Of a stretch of DNA of 64,000 nt, positions 21,859-32,997 are shown piece by piece. Below the pieces are notes generated by a model. That model made no database searches. It worked only from the letters and a program-made list of their open reading frames with translations, and was not told the DNA's origin. Source of the stretch: Scenedesmus sp. ARA3. Taxonomy: Eukaryota > Chlorophyta > Chlorophyceae > Sphaeropleales > Scenedesmaceae. Position 1 is the stretch's first letter. Each line of letters starts with the position of its first letter. The stretch is from positions 1-64,000 of the forward strand of contig RWJK01001964.1 in assembly GCA_004335835.1 (NCBI GenBank). The letters are read 5' to 3'. The position numbers were made by a program, and so were the translations under genes.

Positions 21859-22505
21859 GGCATGCAGCAGTGACACACAGCATGCATCAGGGACACGGCA
21901 TGCAGCAGTGACACACAGCATGCAGCAGTGCGTGCTGCTGCTGCATTGTCACAGCATTCAGCAGTGCGTGCTGCTGCTGCATTGACACAGCATGCAGCAG
22001 TGCGTGCTGCTGCTGCATTGACACGGCGTGCAGCAGTGCGCGCTGCTGCAGCAGTGACACACAGCATGCAGCAGTGACACACAGCATGCAGCAGTGACAC
22101 ACAGCGTGCAGCAGTGACACGGCATGCAGCAGTGTGTGCTACTGCTGCACTGACACACGGCATGCAGCAGTGACACGGCATGCAGCAGTGTGTGCTACTG
22201 CTGCACTGACACACGGCATGCAGCAGTGACACGGCATGCAGCAGTGTGTGCTGCTGCCGCAGTGACACACGGCATGCAGCAGTGACGCACAGCATGCAGC
22301 AGTGTGTGCTACTGCTGCACTGACACGGCATGCAGCAGTGACACACGGCATGCAGCAGTGTGGTCTGCTGCTGCATTGACACAGCATGCAGCAGTGCGTG
22401 CTGCTGCCCAGTGACACACAGCCATGCAGCAGTGACACAGCATGCAGCAGTGTGTGCTGCTGCAGCAGTGACACGGCGTGCAGCAGTGTGTGCTGCTGCC
22501 GCAGC
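21859..22505 (+). repeat. GCATGCAGCAGTG minisatellite
   Basis: More than twenty copies of GCATGCAGCAGTG alternate with GACACACAG or TGTGCTGCTGCTGCA linkers. Several frames are open throughout on both strands because of the repeat. Confidence 0.93.
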
Positions 22506-22810
22506 GCGGCGGCGGCCGCCTCAAATACCGCAGGCTGTTGCTTGATTTACATCCCGTGCCTCGGGTGATCGGGAGTTGCTGCGCACACGATGATGTGCGC
22601 GCTTTTGCGCCGCCGACAGCGGCGGGCGGCGGGCGAACGTCACATAGCATAACACAACATAACGCTAGAACCTTATGACACAGCACTGCAGATGCCTCCT
22701 GGGCGATGGATTGTGCAGCCCTTGGGGGGTAGTGTTGAGGTTTTGGCTGCCTGGCGGGTGTGGTGTGTTGAGGATTGAGCATAAGAATGCTTGTTGCGTC
22801 AGGTGTTTGC

Positions 22811-22847
22811 AGCACAGCACAGCACAGCACAGCACAGCACAGCACAG
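22811..22847 (+). repeat. (AGCAC)n microsatellite
   Basis: Seven consecutive AGCAC units. Confidence 0.95.
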
Positions 22848-23536
22848 GCGTTTGCAAAGTGCAACGCAACGCTACCACCAAGGGGTATGGTGTGCTGCGT
22901 GGTTGCCTGCACCTGGTACACCTGGTACACCTGGCACACAATGCGAGGCAGCAGCAGCGGCAGCAGCAGCAGTTGTGGCACCTGGCGCCTGGCGCTGTGT
23001 GTGCGTCCTCCGGATGTGGTGTTTGGCAAACACAGGTTACTTGCACACCGTGCCATACATTGTGTGCAGCATATTTCTGGGTTTGGGAAGGGTCTGGCGG
23101 AGAGACACAAGAAGACCACACCACACCGCCTGCGCATACTATCATGCGGAGTGCAAGCGCTTGCGCCTTGATTGGGAGGTTGAGGCTGGAACTACTGTAC
23201 TACAGACTGCATTCGGGCGGTGGCTATCAAACACCAGTGCTGGGTTGCGCGGGCGCTGCCTGCAAAAAGCTGCGGCAGCTGCATTGCACTGGCTTGTGTT
23301 GTGTGTGTCTTGCGGTGTGCTGAGCAGCAGCAGGTATCTGGCAAACAGCGCTGCACACGGCTCGCGCGCACCTTCGAGAGATGATGCAACTACGTTTGTG
23401 TGTTATTAGAATGTTATTAATGTGTTACTTGTGTTACTTGTCACTTTTGGAGGTTGCCACACACAATTGGAGCTTGTTTAGTGTCGGCGTGGGAGGCATG
23501 ATTGGATCATCACAGCCCACATACAATCAGTGTGTC

Positions 23537-23579
23537 TAGGGTTTAGGGTTGAGGGCTCAACCCTAAGCCCTAAACCCTC
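23537..23579. repeat. Inverted telomere-like motif
   Basis: GGGTTTAGGGTTGAG is followed, after a 3-nt spacer, by CTCAACCCTAAGCCCTAAAC, so plant/algal-type TTTAGGG-like units face each other head to head. Confidence 0.8.
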
Positions 23580-23843
23580 TGTTCCTGTTACTACTGTCAG
23601 GTACACGCACTGCTTGTTGTTGAGGCTTGCCGGACCCGCGACACGTTAGTTTTTAGTCCAGCTGTGCATGCCGAATGCATTCCCGCAGCACAGCAGTGTG
23701 CACACTGCTGTGCTGTGTAGTGTTTTTATTCCCGCATGGCACAGCATACACAGACTGTCCACTTGCGTGCTTGCTGGTGCGGCGCAGCTGCTGCGTGCAC
23801 GAGCCGCGCTTGTATGAATGTGCAGGAGGTTCTGTGTCGGTGT

Positions 23844-23925
23844 TGTGACGCTCAGCTGCTGTCACTTTGTGGCGCTCAGCTGCTGTCACTTTTGTTGTGA
23901 CGCTCAGCTGCTGTCAATTTGAGCG
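23844..23925 (+). repeat. Three copies of (A/G)CGCTCAGCTGCTGTCA
   Basis: The 15-bp core recurs near 23849, 23871 and 23899 with variable spacers. Confidence 0.75.
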
Positions 23926-24134
23926 CACAGTCAGCGCACTCTTTGTGCCTAGCAGCCTAGCAGCCATAAACACAACACAGCATTGTGGGAAGGCGCGTGC
24001 CACACACCTCGCACGGCATGATCGCAGTGCCCCCTCTGTGCGTGTCTGTGTGTGTGTGTGTGGCAGCGCCTTTCGGTCATATGCACCTGCACAGGAGCGC
24101 GGCAGTTTGCTGCGGTACGCAATGCATGGCTAAT

Positions 24135-24385
24135 GCCGCACATCTCACACAGCGTATGGATCGGTGGATTGGTGAATTTGTCACATCGGCTTGTCTGGTT
24201 TGCTGCAGTGCGCCGCCCCGCTGCTAGCTTTGAAGGTTTCCGTCTGTCTCTGTTGTCAATGCAAGGCGAGTGCCGCACGTCCCCCTCAGCGTACGGATCT
24301 GAGGATTGGTGAATCTGTCGCATCGGCTCGTGTAGTTTGCTGCAGTGCGCCGCCCCGCTGCTAGCTTTGAAGGTTTCTGTTGCCT
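24135..24385 (+). repeat. Direct duplication, ~136-bp unit
   Basis: The block containing TTGCTGCAGTGCGCCGCCCC and GCTAGCTTTGAAGGTTTC occurs near 24201 and 24337. Confidence 0.85.
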
Positions 24386-24474
24386 GCGGACTGTTGCCTG
24401 CAGACTGTTGCCTGCAGACGGATCCTAGTCTGCCGCATCATACTCGGGTCGGCTTGGCTTCGTGTACTGCTGTT

Positions 24475-25560
24475 GAGTGCTGGTGCTGCCATATCAACAA
24501 CGGCAGCAGCGCTCTTTGCTTCGTGAGTGTGGGGGCGCTGTGCAGCAGCAGCTGGCGTGGCGTCACTTGCAGGCCCTGCTGACTAGGCACATGATCCCTT
24601 GCCCTGTTGAGTGCTGGTGTTGCCATATCAACAACGGCAGCAGCGCTCTTTGCTTCGTGAGTGTGGAGGCGCTGTGCAGCAGCAGCTGGCGTGGGTTCAC
24701 TTGCAGGCTTGGCCATGCCATAGCTCACAATCCCTTGTCTTGTTGAGTGTTGCGGCTGTCACATCAACACAGGCAGCAGCGCTCTTTGCTGCAGCAGCAC
24801 TGGCGTGGCTTGCGGGCCCTGCGGATGCCATGGCTCACAATCCCTTGTCTTGTTGAGTGCTGGTGCTGCCACATGAACAAGGCAGCAGCGCTCTTTGCTG
24901 TGCAGCAGCGGCAGCTGACCTGGCGTCACTTGCAGGCCCTGCTGACTAGGCACAGTGCATACTGGCTGACGATCTCTTGTGTGGTGCTCCTCTTGAGTGC
25001 TGGCGCTGCTACATCCAATGCGGCATCAGCGCTCTTTGTTGCGCAGCAGCAGCTGGCGTGGCGTCACTTGCAGGCCCTGCTGACTAGGCACATGATCCCT
25101 TGTCTGGTTGAGTGCTGGTGCTGCCACATTCACACAGGCAGCAGCAGCGCTCTTTGCTGTGCAGCAGCAGCTGGCCTGGTGCCACTTGCAGGCCCTGCTG
25201 AGTAGGCACAGTGCATACTGGCTCACAATCCCTCGTCTGGTTGAGTGCCGGTGCTGCCACATTAACACAGGCAGCAGCAGCAGCATCGCTCTTTGCTGTG
25301 CAGCAGCAGCTGGCCTGGTGCCACTTGCAGGCCCTGCTGACTAGGCACATTGTGTCCCGACTGAACCCCTGTGTGCACTACTTGCGCGCAACAGTTGAGC
25401 GCTGGCGCTGCCGCCTGAACAACAGGCAGCAGCGCTCTTTGTTGCAGCAGCACTGGCGTTACCTGCAGGCCCTGGGAGTGCAACGGCTGGGGACGGTTTG
25501 TGCTGGACTGTTGTTGAGCGCTGGCGCTGCCGCATAAACAACAGGCAGCAGCGCTCTTTG
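24475..25560 (+). repeat. Orphan nine-copy array, 110-154-bp unit
   Basis: Unit starts (GAGTGCTGG or GAGCGCTGG) are at 24475, 24609, 24745, 24855, 24995, 25110, 25243, 25397 and 25516. Each contains a GGCAGCAGCGCTCTTTG-type core. Most also have CACTTGCAG|GCCCTGCTGA, which looks like a + strand acceptor. The eighth copy gives the cleanest peptide (VERWRCRLNNRQQRSLLQQH). It resembles the exon-echo arrays of the neighbouring genes, but I find no gene to which it belongs. Confidence 0.85.
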
Positions 25561-25617
25561 CTCCGTGAGTATGCTGGTGGGGGTGGTGGGTTTGTTTGGT
25601 ACTGCGGTTCTTTGGGG

Positions 25618-25656
<39 letters not shown>

Positions 25657-26226
25657 AGAGAAACCGAAAGCGCAGCAGCAGGCGGCAGGACTTCTTTCTT
25701 TGGTTGCACGGGCAGCCAGAGACGTGCACACGAAGCTATAGCTAGCAGGTGTGCAAGTATCCTCATGCAAAAGAGAAGATACTGTGCGTGCGGTGAAGGG
25801 ACTTGTTTTGGGGCGCAGATCCGTGCTAGCCAACTGCTGCTGCTGTATATGTGTGTCTGTGTCGGGGTGGAGAGGGAGCTCGCTTATAGTCTAGTAGAGA
25901 GTGCATGTGCGCGGATTGGGTGCGGCGCTGCTGCTGTTGGTCGCTTTTGCGTGTGTGGGTCAGTTGAGGCTCTATGTTGGTGGGGCATCCGCTGCATGTT
26001 TGGTGTTTGCAGGTTTGGTGTGCGGGGGGTTAAGGCTTGAATGTTCTGAAAGGGTTTGCTTGGTGGGGAACATGCAGCTGCCGTTGGCTTCAGCTGCAGC
26101 ATCGGCAGCACAACAAACAGGCAGCAGGCGTTGACCATGGCCGGACAGACATGCCAAAAGAGCGCTTGGAATGGCAAACGCTTTCACGCATGCATGGAAA
26201 TCTGCACTCCACACAGCGTCAGTGAG

Positions 26227-26435
26227 CGTGTGTGTGTTCCTGCTGAAGTCTGTCGCTTGGGATCCCGGTTTGGTGCTGACATTGGGATTCCGGGCCGTGC
26301 GCAGCGTCTTGCTGTGGGGTGTTTGCAGGCATTTTTTTGCAAGGTGCTGCGTGGCAAAAAAAACGGCTGTTGCTTGCATGTTCACAGCATGCTTGTGTGT
26401 TCCTGCTGATTCCTGGCACTTGGGATCCCAGTTTG
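26227..26435 (+). repeat. Direct duplication, ~164-bp unit
   Basis: GTGTGTGTTCCTGCTGA followed by CTTGGGATCCC occurs at about 26230 and 26394. Confidence 0.75.
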
Positions 26436-26689
26436 ACACTTGCCATGACAGCTGCAAGATGCAGACGGATCCTTGTGCGGTTTCCTTCAAGCCGCCGCCG
26501 GCAGTTTCAAAAGTGGGGGATGCGCCCGAGTGCATTTCAAACATTCAAATGCTTATGGGGTGGCTTGGTGTGCTCGTTTGTGGTCGCCATGTGTAACAAA
26601 CACAAACAAAAAGGTCGCCAAAGCTGCTGTGTTTGTGGCGGTTGGGATTTCCAATGTGACCCGCAGGCAATAGCGGGCTTGCAGTGTGG

Positions 26690-26950
26690 CTGCTGCTGGT
26701 GCAACGCACACGCACACACATGTGGCCAACGGGCAAAAGTGCTTGCAGTTGCTGCTGTTGCTATGCATGCGTTGAGCCTGCTCGTTGCAAATCTGACTCA
26801 AAAGCAAGGTGGCGCTGCTGCTGCTGCTGCTGTGGGTGCAGCACACACACACATGTGGCCAACGGGCAAAAGAGCTTGCAGTTGCTGTTGCTGCTATGCA
26901 TTTGTTGAGCCTGCTCGTTGCAAATCTGACCCAAAAGCAAGGTGGCAAAT
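26690..26950 (+). repeat. Direct duplication, ~140-bp unit
   Basis: ACACATGTGGCCAACGGGCA through CTCGTTGCAAATCTGAC and AAAAGCAAGGTGGC occurs at about 26715 and 26850. Confidence 0.88.
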
Positions 26951-27552
26951 GTGCATGCGAGGTGCTGTAACCGCCTCTGCTGTTCAGTTGACAGCATGCA
27001 TACGGTGTTCTCTTCTGCTGTGATGCCCGCAGCGTGCAGCATCTCTTGTGGGATCTGATGATGATGGATGCATGCATATCTCCGCATCTCGGCGAAACGC
27101 CTGTCGCTTGTATGTGCAGCGAACGCAGCTGTGACTGTGATGATGCTCGGCACCTTGGTGTGTGTGTGCCTGTGATGGACTGCATTCTTGTTTTGTTTCA
27201 TGGCACTGTTCCGGCACATCGCGCATTGCACCCTTGAGCATCACAAGTACCAAATGCGTATCCCAGCGCTGTGGGTGCAAGGCGCATCGCACATTGTGCG
27301 CACAGCACAGCACAGGCGCTGTTGCACTGCAGGGATTCACTGCAGCTGCTGCCGCTGCAGCAGCAGCAGCTGCCCTAAGTGTTGTGTGCAGCAGTTATCC
27401 TGCGGTTATTTCTGGGCAGAGATCCTGCGGTTATCCCCGCAGCTCAACCGGGCTGATGTTGTTATTAGTCAACGATGACGTAATGGGTCAACGCGGATCA
27501 GCGGTTATCCTCGTGTGGCAGCCCTGCATTGCCTGCATCACCTGCTGCGGTG

Positions 27553-27692
27553 GTGACGTCATCAGTGACGCGGCGACATTATCAGCGGCGCGGTGACATA
27601 ATCAGTGACGTGGTGACGTCATCAGTGACGCGCTGACGTCATCAGTGACGCAGTGACGTCATCAGTGACGCGGTGATGTCATCAGTGACGCA
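27553..27692 (+). repeat. 20-bp minisatellite of TGACGTCA motifs, 7 units
   Basis: Seven exact 20-bp units of the type GTGACGTCATCAGTGACGCG. Four contain the perfect palindrome TGACGTCA (the CRE/ATF-type bZIP site), and the rest carry one to three changes. It is flanked by a duplicated GGGTCAACGCGGATCAGCGG segment at about 27486 and 27694. Confidence 0.93.
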
Positions 27693-27930
27693 GTGGGTCA
27701 ACGCGGATCAGCGGTTATCCTCTTGGTGCATTGCCGGCATCATCTGCTGCAGCTGCTGCATGAGCGCCTGACATGGTGCCTATTATTCACAGGTCTAAAC
27801 TAGGCATGCCTTTTCTGGGTTAGCAGGGTGTCCTGGTGCAGGATTGCTAGTGCCGCCATTTGCTAGGAGGCTGCGCAGCACGGCAGGGTCATGCACACAG
27901 TGGCTTGCTGTGAGTGTATGCTCTGAAAGG

Positions 27931-27992
27931 GATATATAAGCTGGCATTGTGTGGTGGATTGCATTGTGTGGATATATAAGCTGGCATTGTGT
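27931..27992 (+). promoter_or_regulatory. Duplicated TATA-like motif
   Basis: GATATATAAGCTGGCATTG occurs at 27931 and 27971, exactly 40 bp apart. TATATAA resembles a TATA box, but no convincing gene follows within 100 bp, so promoter function is speculative. Confidence 0.3.
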
Positions 27993-28239
27993 ACGAAGTG
28001 TATGATAAACGAATCAGCTGCTTGTTTAGTTGAACTGCAATCATGTTTGTTTGGTCCGGGTATCGCGCACGCTTCCCTGGTGCTGTTGGCATCCCGTGCG
28101 GCACACTCACGCTCTGTCAGGGAGTGTATGGGAGTGTTTGTGCAATTGAAGTGTTTGGTACTAACTGGGTTCGGTTTGTCACCACTGCAATGTCTTTCCA
28201 GCAGAAGCGATGTGCACTGCCTATTGTGCCCGGCGGGCC

Positions 28240-28270
<31 letters not shown>

Positions 28271-28449
28271 CTGCTGCCTGTTTACCTGCAAGCACTAGTG
28301 AAGTGCTGGAGTAGACGTTACAACGTTGGCTTGTCAGATGACATGTCATGTTTGATAATCAGAGCCACATAGAAGGCCGCTTGAACAACTTTGTTGTGGG
28401 ACTGTGTTGGTGGTGAGCTGGGTGCTCCTTCCACAGGCTGTGTGACAAG

Positions 28450-28790
28450 TTACAAATGACATTTCCGGGATTTCAAATTCTGAACTTGCACAGTGACGCC
28501 GGTGGCAATGGTGCTATCGAGACACCTCCTTCCAAGATCCAATAATGTTACATACCTCCATACGATAGCACACAGAGGGCGTGCATCAGAATGAGGATGG
28601 CACAAACAGGGAACGCTCCCTTGGAGATCACAACCTGCTTTAAGAAACACATGATATCATCAGAAGCAACCTCCGCACTCTCAAAACACTTTTTGGCGGG
28701 GCCCACAACACATCCTCCCCGGCTGACAGCGCCTGCCACGGACCGCACAGGCTTATTCAAACCGTTTCAAACTGTTGACATAACATGCTC
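28450..28790 (-). CDS. Possible terminal exon region of the minus-strand Leu/Pro-rich gene
   Basis: On the minus strand a 70-codon frame at 28548-28760 encodes a balanced, non-repetitive segment with VSRGGCVVGPAKKCFESAEV and then a hydrophobic stretch (CAILILMHALCVLSYGG). A possible acceptor lies just inside it (GTGGCAG|GCGCTGTC). TGTAA signals of the type used for algal polyadenylation follow at about 28548 and 28450. It fits as a 3' exon of the gene ending at 29280 if the C-terminus is spliced differently from the simple reading, but the joining is unproven. Confidence 0.25.
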
Positions 28791-29279
28791 CCTGTTTGAC
28801 CGTCCCTCACTGCATTGCCGTCCACAGATGGTGGGTGCTGTGCATTTTGAACTGATAAACCCAGCAGACTGCCACAAAACCCCACACAACACCCCAAAAC
28901 CCATGCATGTACACACCCGACCCTGACCTGAGCCGCCGGCCCAAGGAATAGAATGGTTCCTGTTCTACTGATACACAAGCTGCCTGTTATTTGAAAATAA
29001 CACATGTGACATGTTATGTAACAACATGCATCACATGGCGCACAGCCGAGCAAAGCAGCGTCAGCAGTGAAGCAACCAAACAGTAGCAGCGCACCACAAA
29101 GCCGCAATCAGCAGGACAAACAGCAGCCAGGACATGCAGCCAAGACACAGCTGTTGCAGATCAACATACGACAAAGATGTAAGCCAGACATGCTGGCAGC
29201 AGCAGCAGCAGCAGCTGCTGCCAGACTTGCAGGCACACCCGCTGCTGCTTGCAACAGCTAGCAATCATCATGTCCTGCA

Positions 29280-30717
29280 CTATAGCAGCAACCTCCTCAG
29301 CCATTGGGAGCTCTGCTGCGACACCTGATTGCCAGAAGACGCTGTTTTTGAAGCAAAAAAGGTTGCTGGCTGAGCAGGAGCAGCAGCAGCAGCAGCAGCA
29401 GCAGCATTCTGCACGCGCCCTACACGCCCTCCCAGTGCATTACTAATGCCCTGCTGCATGCCAGCAACCGCCTGGGTCAAACCTGCCCGCAGGCCGGTCA
29501 AACCTTGGTCAAACTGGGTCAACATGAGTTTGACCGCCGCCGCCGCGCGCTGCTGCTGCTGCAGCAAGGCGTCAGCAGCAGCGCTGCTCATGGTTTGTGT
29601 TGCTGCTGATTTCGAAACGGCTGTGGCGGGGCCTGACTCTGCTGTGCTGCTGACAATGGAGTTTGAATTTGCATTGGCGCCTTCTGCTTTCACGTTGCCT
29701 CTTGCGGAACTGGGGCCGTGCTCTGTGGTTGCTTTCACTGCGCTGCTTGCATCGGCTGACGTGCCGCCTATTGCACCTGCATTTGACACAGCAGCAACAG
29801 GACCCGTCTTAGCCACATTACTGACACTGGATTGTGCTACTGCTGGGCCGAATGTGCGAGCAGTAGCCTGGGAGTTTGTGTTAGAACCAAATAGTGTGCG
29901 GTCATGTGTGCCGCCGGCAGCAGAGGTGGCAGTAGCAGACAGCGGGGCTGTAGCAGCAGCCTTGCTGGCGCTACCGCCAAAAGCTGTAGCAGGCTTGCCA
30001 TTGCTGGCAGCTGACACTGCAGATGCAGTGTTGGTGCCTTTGGCTGTTGCTGCTGATATGCTTGGCAGCAAGCTAGCTAGGCTGCTTTGTGTCTGTCCAT
30101 TGCTGTAGCTAGAAGCCACAGGATCCGACCCAAAAACTAACGGCCCACTGCTGCTGCTGCTGCTGCTGTCCTGCTGCATCAAGCCCCCGTAGGGACTGCT
30201 GCTGCTGCTGCTGCTGCTGCTAGGGGATGCCTGCACAGGCCAGGTGTTCCTGTTGCTGCTGCTGCTGTAAGTGTTGTAGTTGCTGAGCAGGCTGCCACTG
30301 CTGCTGCTGCTGCTCAAGGTACCTAGGCTGTTGCCGATGTTTGACCAGATTGACTCTGCTGCTGAGGCGTCCGCTGACCCAAAGTCAGCTGCTGACTTGG
30401 ATGCAATGCTTGCAGGAAAGCTTGCAGGAAAGCTGGCACCCAGATTTGACCCTGTCTCCAGACCCAAGCTAGCCCATGTAACAGGCGCTGAGTCATCTGT
30501 ATAGCGCCTGCTGCTGCTGCTGCTGCTGCTGCTGGCAGGTTGGCTGGAAGCCATGCCACTGCTGCTGCTGCTGCTGCTGCTGCTGGTCAAAGGGTAGGCA
30601 GATGGTTTGCCGAGATCGTCATAGTAAGTAACAGATGATATGGAGGGGTCAGCAGCAGCAGCAGCAGCTGTGGGTTCAAAGCCTGGTGGGTAGCCTGGAG
30701 TGACAACAACTTCTGGC

Positions 30718-30748
<31 letters not shown>

Positions 30749-31633
30749 AGTTGGCAGCTGTAGGTTCCAGCGCACTTGGAAGGTGCTGCTGCTGCTGCTG
30801 CTGCACTTGCTGCTGAGATGATTCAAGTGTTGCTGTGGAGGCTGCTGGTTGCTGCTGCTGCTGTTGCTGCTGTTGCTGCGGTTGTAGGGGTTGGTCAGAC
30901 GGCTGCACTCGTTGGTGTTGCTGCTGCTGCTGCCGCTGCAGTTCAAAGTCACGGATAGCTGCCATGTTGGGTCCATACTGAGGGGCCAGCTGCTGCTGCT
31001 GCTGCCGCTGCTGCAATGCAGCAGCAGCTGCAGCCGTATTCTGCTGCTGCTGTTGAGGCTGCTGCTGCTTCTGCAGCAGTGCTTGCTGCTGCTGCAGCAT
31101 GTACTGCTGCTGCGGCTGCTGCAGCTGCAGCACCCGGTCTGCAGTGCTGGCGGCTGCAGGGTTCATCAGTGCTGCAGCAGTTTGAGGGTTGCTGCTGGCA
31201 CCAGCAGCAGCATTGCCACTGCCACTGCCACTGCCAGCCAGCCCAGCTAGAGTGCTCGTACCAGCAGCATATCCTGCATAGTAGTTTTCTAGGCCTGATA
31301 TCCCATTGCTAGGAAGCACTGCAGCTGCCAGTGACTGCCCTGCTGTGTTTGCTGCACCCGATTCAAAATTTGAATTTAAATTTGAATTTGCCGCTGGTTT
31401 GACCGGGCCGGTCAGCGGCCCGAGCATGTCGTCCATTATGGTGAAGTCAAACCCCACGCCATCACCGGCTGACAGGAAGTTGTAACCGTTCATTGCTAAT
31501 GCATTGCTGCCGCTGCTGGGGGCTGCATTGATGCCCTGTGCTGCACCCATCATGCTCTGCAGCTGCTGAAGGCCGTTTGGCATCATCTGCCCGGCAAGTG
31601 CATTGCCGCCTTGTATCCGCTGCCCGTCCTGCA

Positions 31634-31671
<38 letters not shown>

Positions 31672-32941
31672 GCAAAGTTCATGCTGTTGCCCGTGCTGAC
31701 GCCTAGGATGCTGTCTGGCAAAACCCTGGACCCTGTCATACTAAACCCTGCGTTTGAATTCAAACCTACCTGCAGGAGGCTGCGCAGTGCCGGCTGCTTG
31801 TTGCGGTTATTGTTGAACAGGGAAACCACCTTGTTCACGGCTGGCAGGACCTGCGGTTTAGGTTGTGGGTTGTTGTCGGGGTTTAGGTTGTTGTCGGTTC
31901 AGGAGTTGGGGTTGTGGTGGTGCGGGGAGGCAGTTGGGTATGGCCGGTTGGTTGGGGGTAGTCGTGGAGGGTGGTTAGATAATGGGCGGCAGGCAGGCAG
32001 GGGAAGACGCAGAATACGATCAGCCTGAGATGCTTCGAATAGTAGAGGGATTATTCTTTTGCGCATACGATGCACACCAGCATGCACTCAGATCATGGCA
32101 CGTCAATGTATCATGCTGCCGCAACATGCATCTGAAACAGCTTTATATTGAGTGCTAAGCGGCTGTACTGTGCCCAGTGGCTGGGTCTGTGACTGCCTTG
32201 ACTGATTCGACCCACAGAAGGCTGCCAGGGACACACACAAATGCACACCTATACTGTCCTATGCGCTAGCAGCTGCTGGTCAAACATAACATGTAGTGGT
32301 CAAAGTAACAACTTTCAAACTCATCTGGTCCAGGTGGGGCATCTGCATGCCCTGGGGAGGGGTCCAGCACTTCTCTGATGGCTGCCCGACTTGTCTTTAC
32401 TCACTTACTAGCTGATGGTCAAACACAACAGTTTTTTTGAAAATGTAGCAGTCAAAGTAACAACTTTCAAACCCACCTGGTCAAGGCGGGGCATCTGCAT
32501 GCCCTGGGGAGGTGGTGGCAGCGCCTTGAGCACCTCCCCAATGGCTGCCAGGCTCTTCAGGTCAACCTTGCCGGACAGCAGGCCCTGCAGAAAATAACAC
32601 AAAAACAACATGTTATTGACTTGTGTTATTTGTTGAGATAGATGTCGAGGTACTTGCTGGACGATGATCTGCATCAGGGCAGTTTTCTATCAAGGGCGCA
32701 AAATGCTGATCTAACCAATCTGCATTCTGGGGCAACCGGCCAGGCGGCTGCTCAATATGTGCAACATAAGCTGCACTTCAAGGTGTGCTTAAGACCTGGG
32801 GTGCATGCTGTGCTCAAAACCCTGCACTAAAACCCACCTGCAGGTCGATCTTTGACAGGTCGGCCAGCTTGGTGAAGTCGATCTTGGAGATGTCGATCTT
32901 GCTGAGGTCGACCTTGGACAGCTGGCTCAGGTCAATTGCCT

Positions 32942-32997
<56 letters not shown>

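Larger units (their letters stand above)
18978..28449. other. 9.5-kb stretch with repeats but no gene I can support
   Basis: Open frames here either run through CAG/CTG runs or tandem repeats on both strands or lack any recognisable domain. A frame at 28043-28372 lies just downstream of a duplicated TATA-like motif, but its only notable feature is a CTG-encoded poly-Leu segment. I do not call a gene. The repeats are listed separately. Confidence 0.55.

Noticed and set aside
21621..22382. 253-codon minus-strand Cys/His-rich frame
   Set aside because: Product of the GCATGCAGCAGTG minisatellite; the apparent zinc-finger-like CCMPC pattern comes from the DNA repeat.
23537..23579. True chromosome end
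   Set aside because: Only a few degenerate units, inverted, with continuous sequence on both sides.
24475..25560. CRISPR-like array
   Set aside because: Units of 110-154 bp vary throughout, with no constant repeat plus unique spacer pattern, and the context is eukaryotic.
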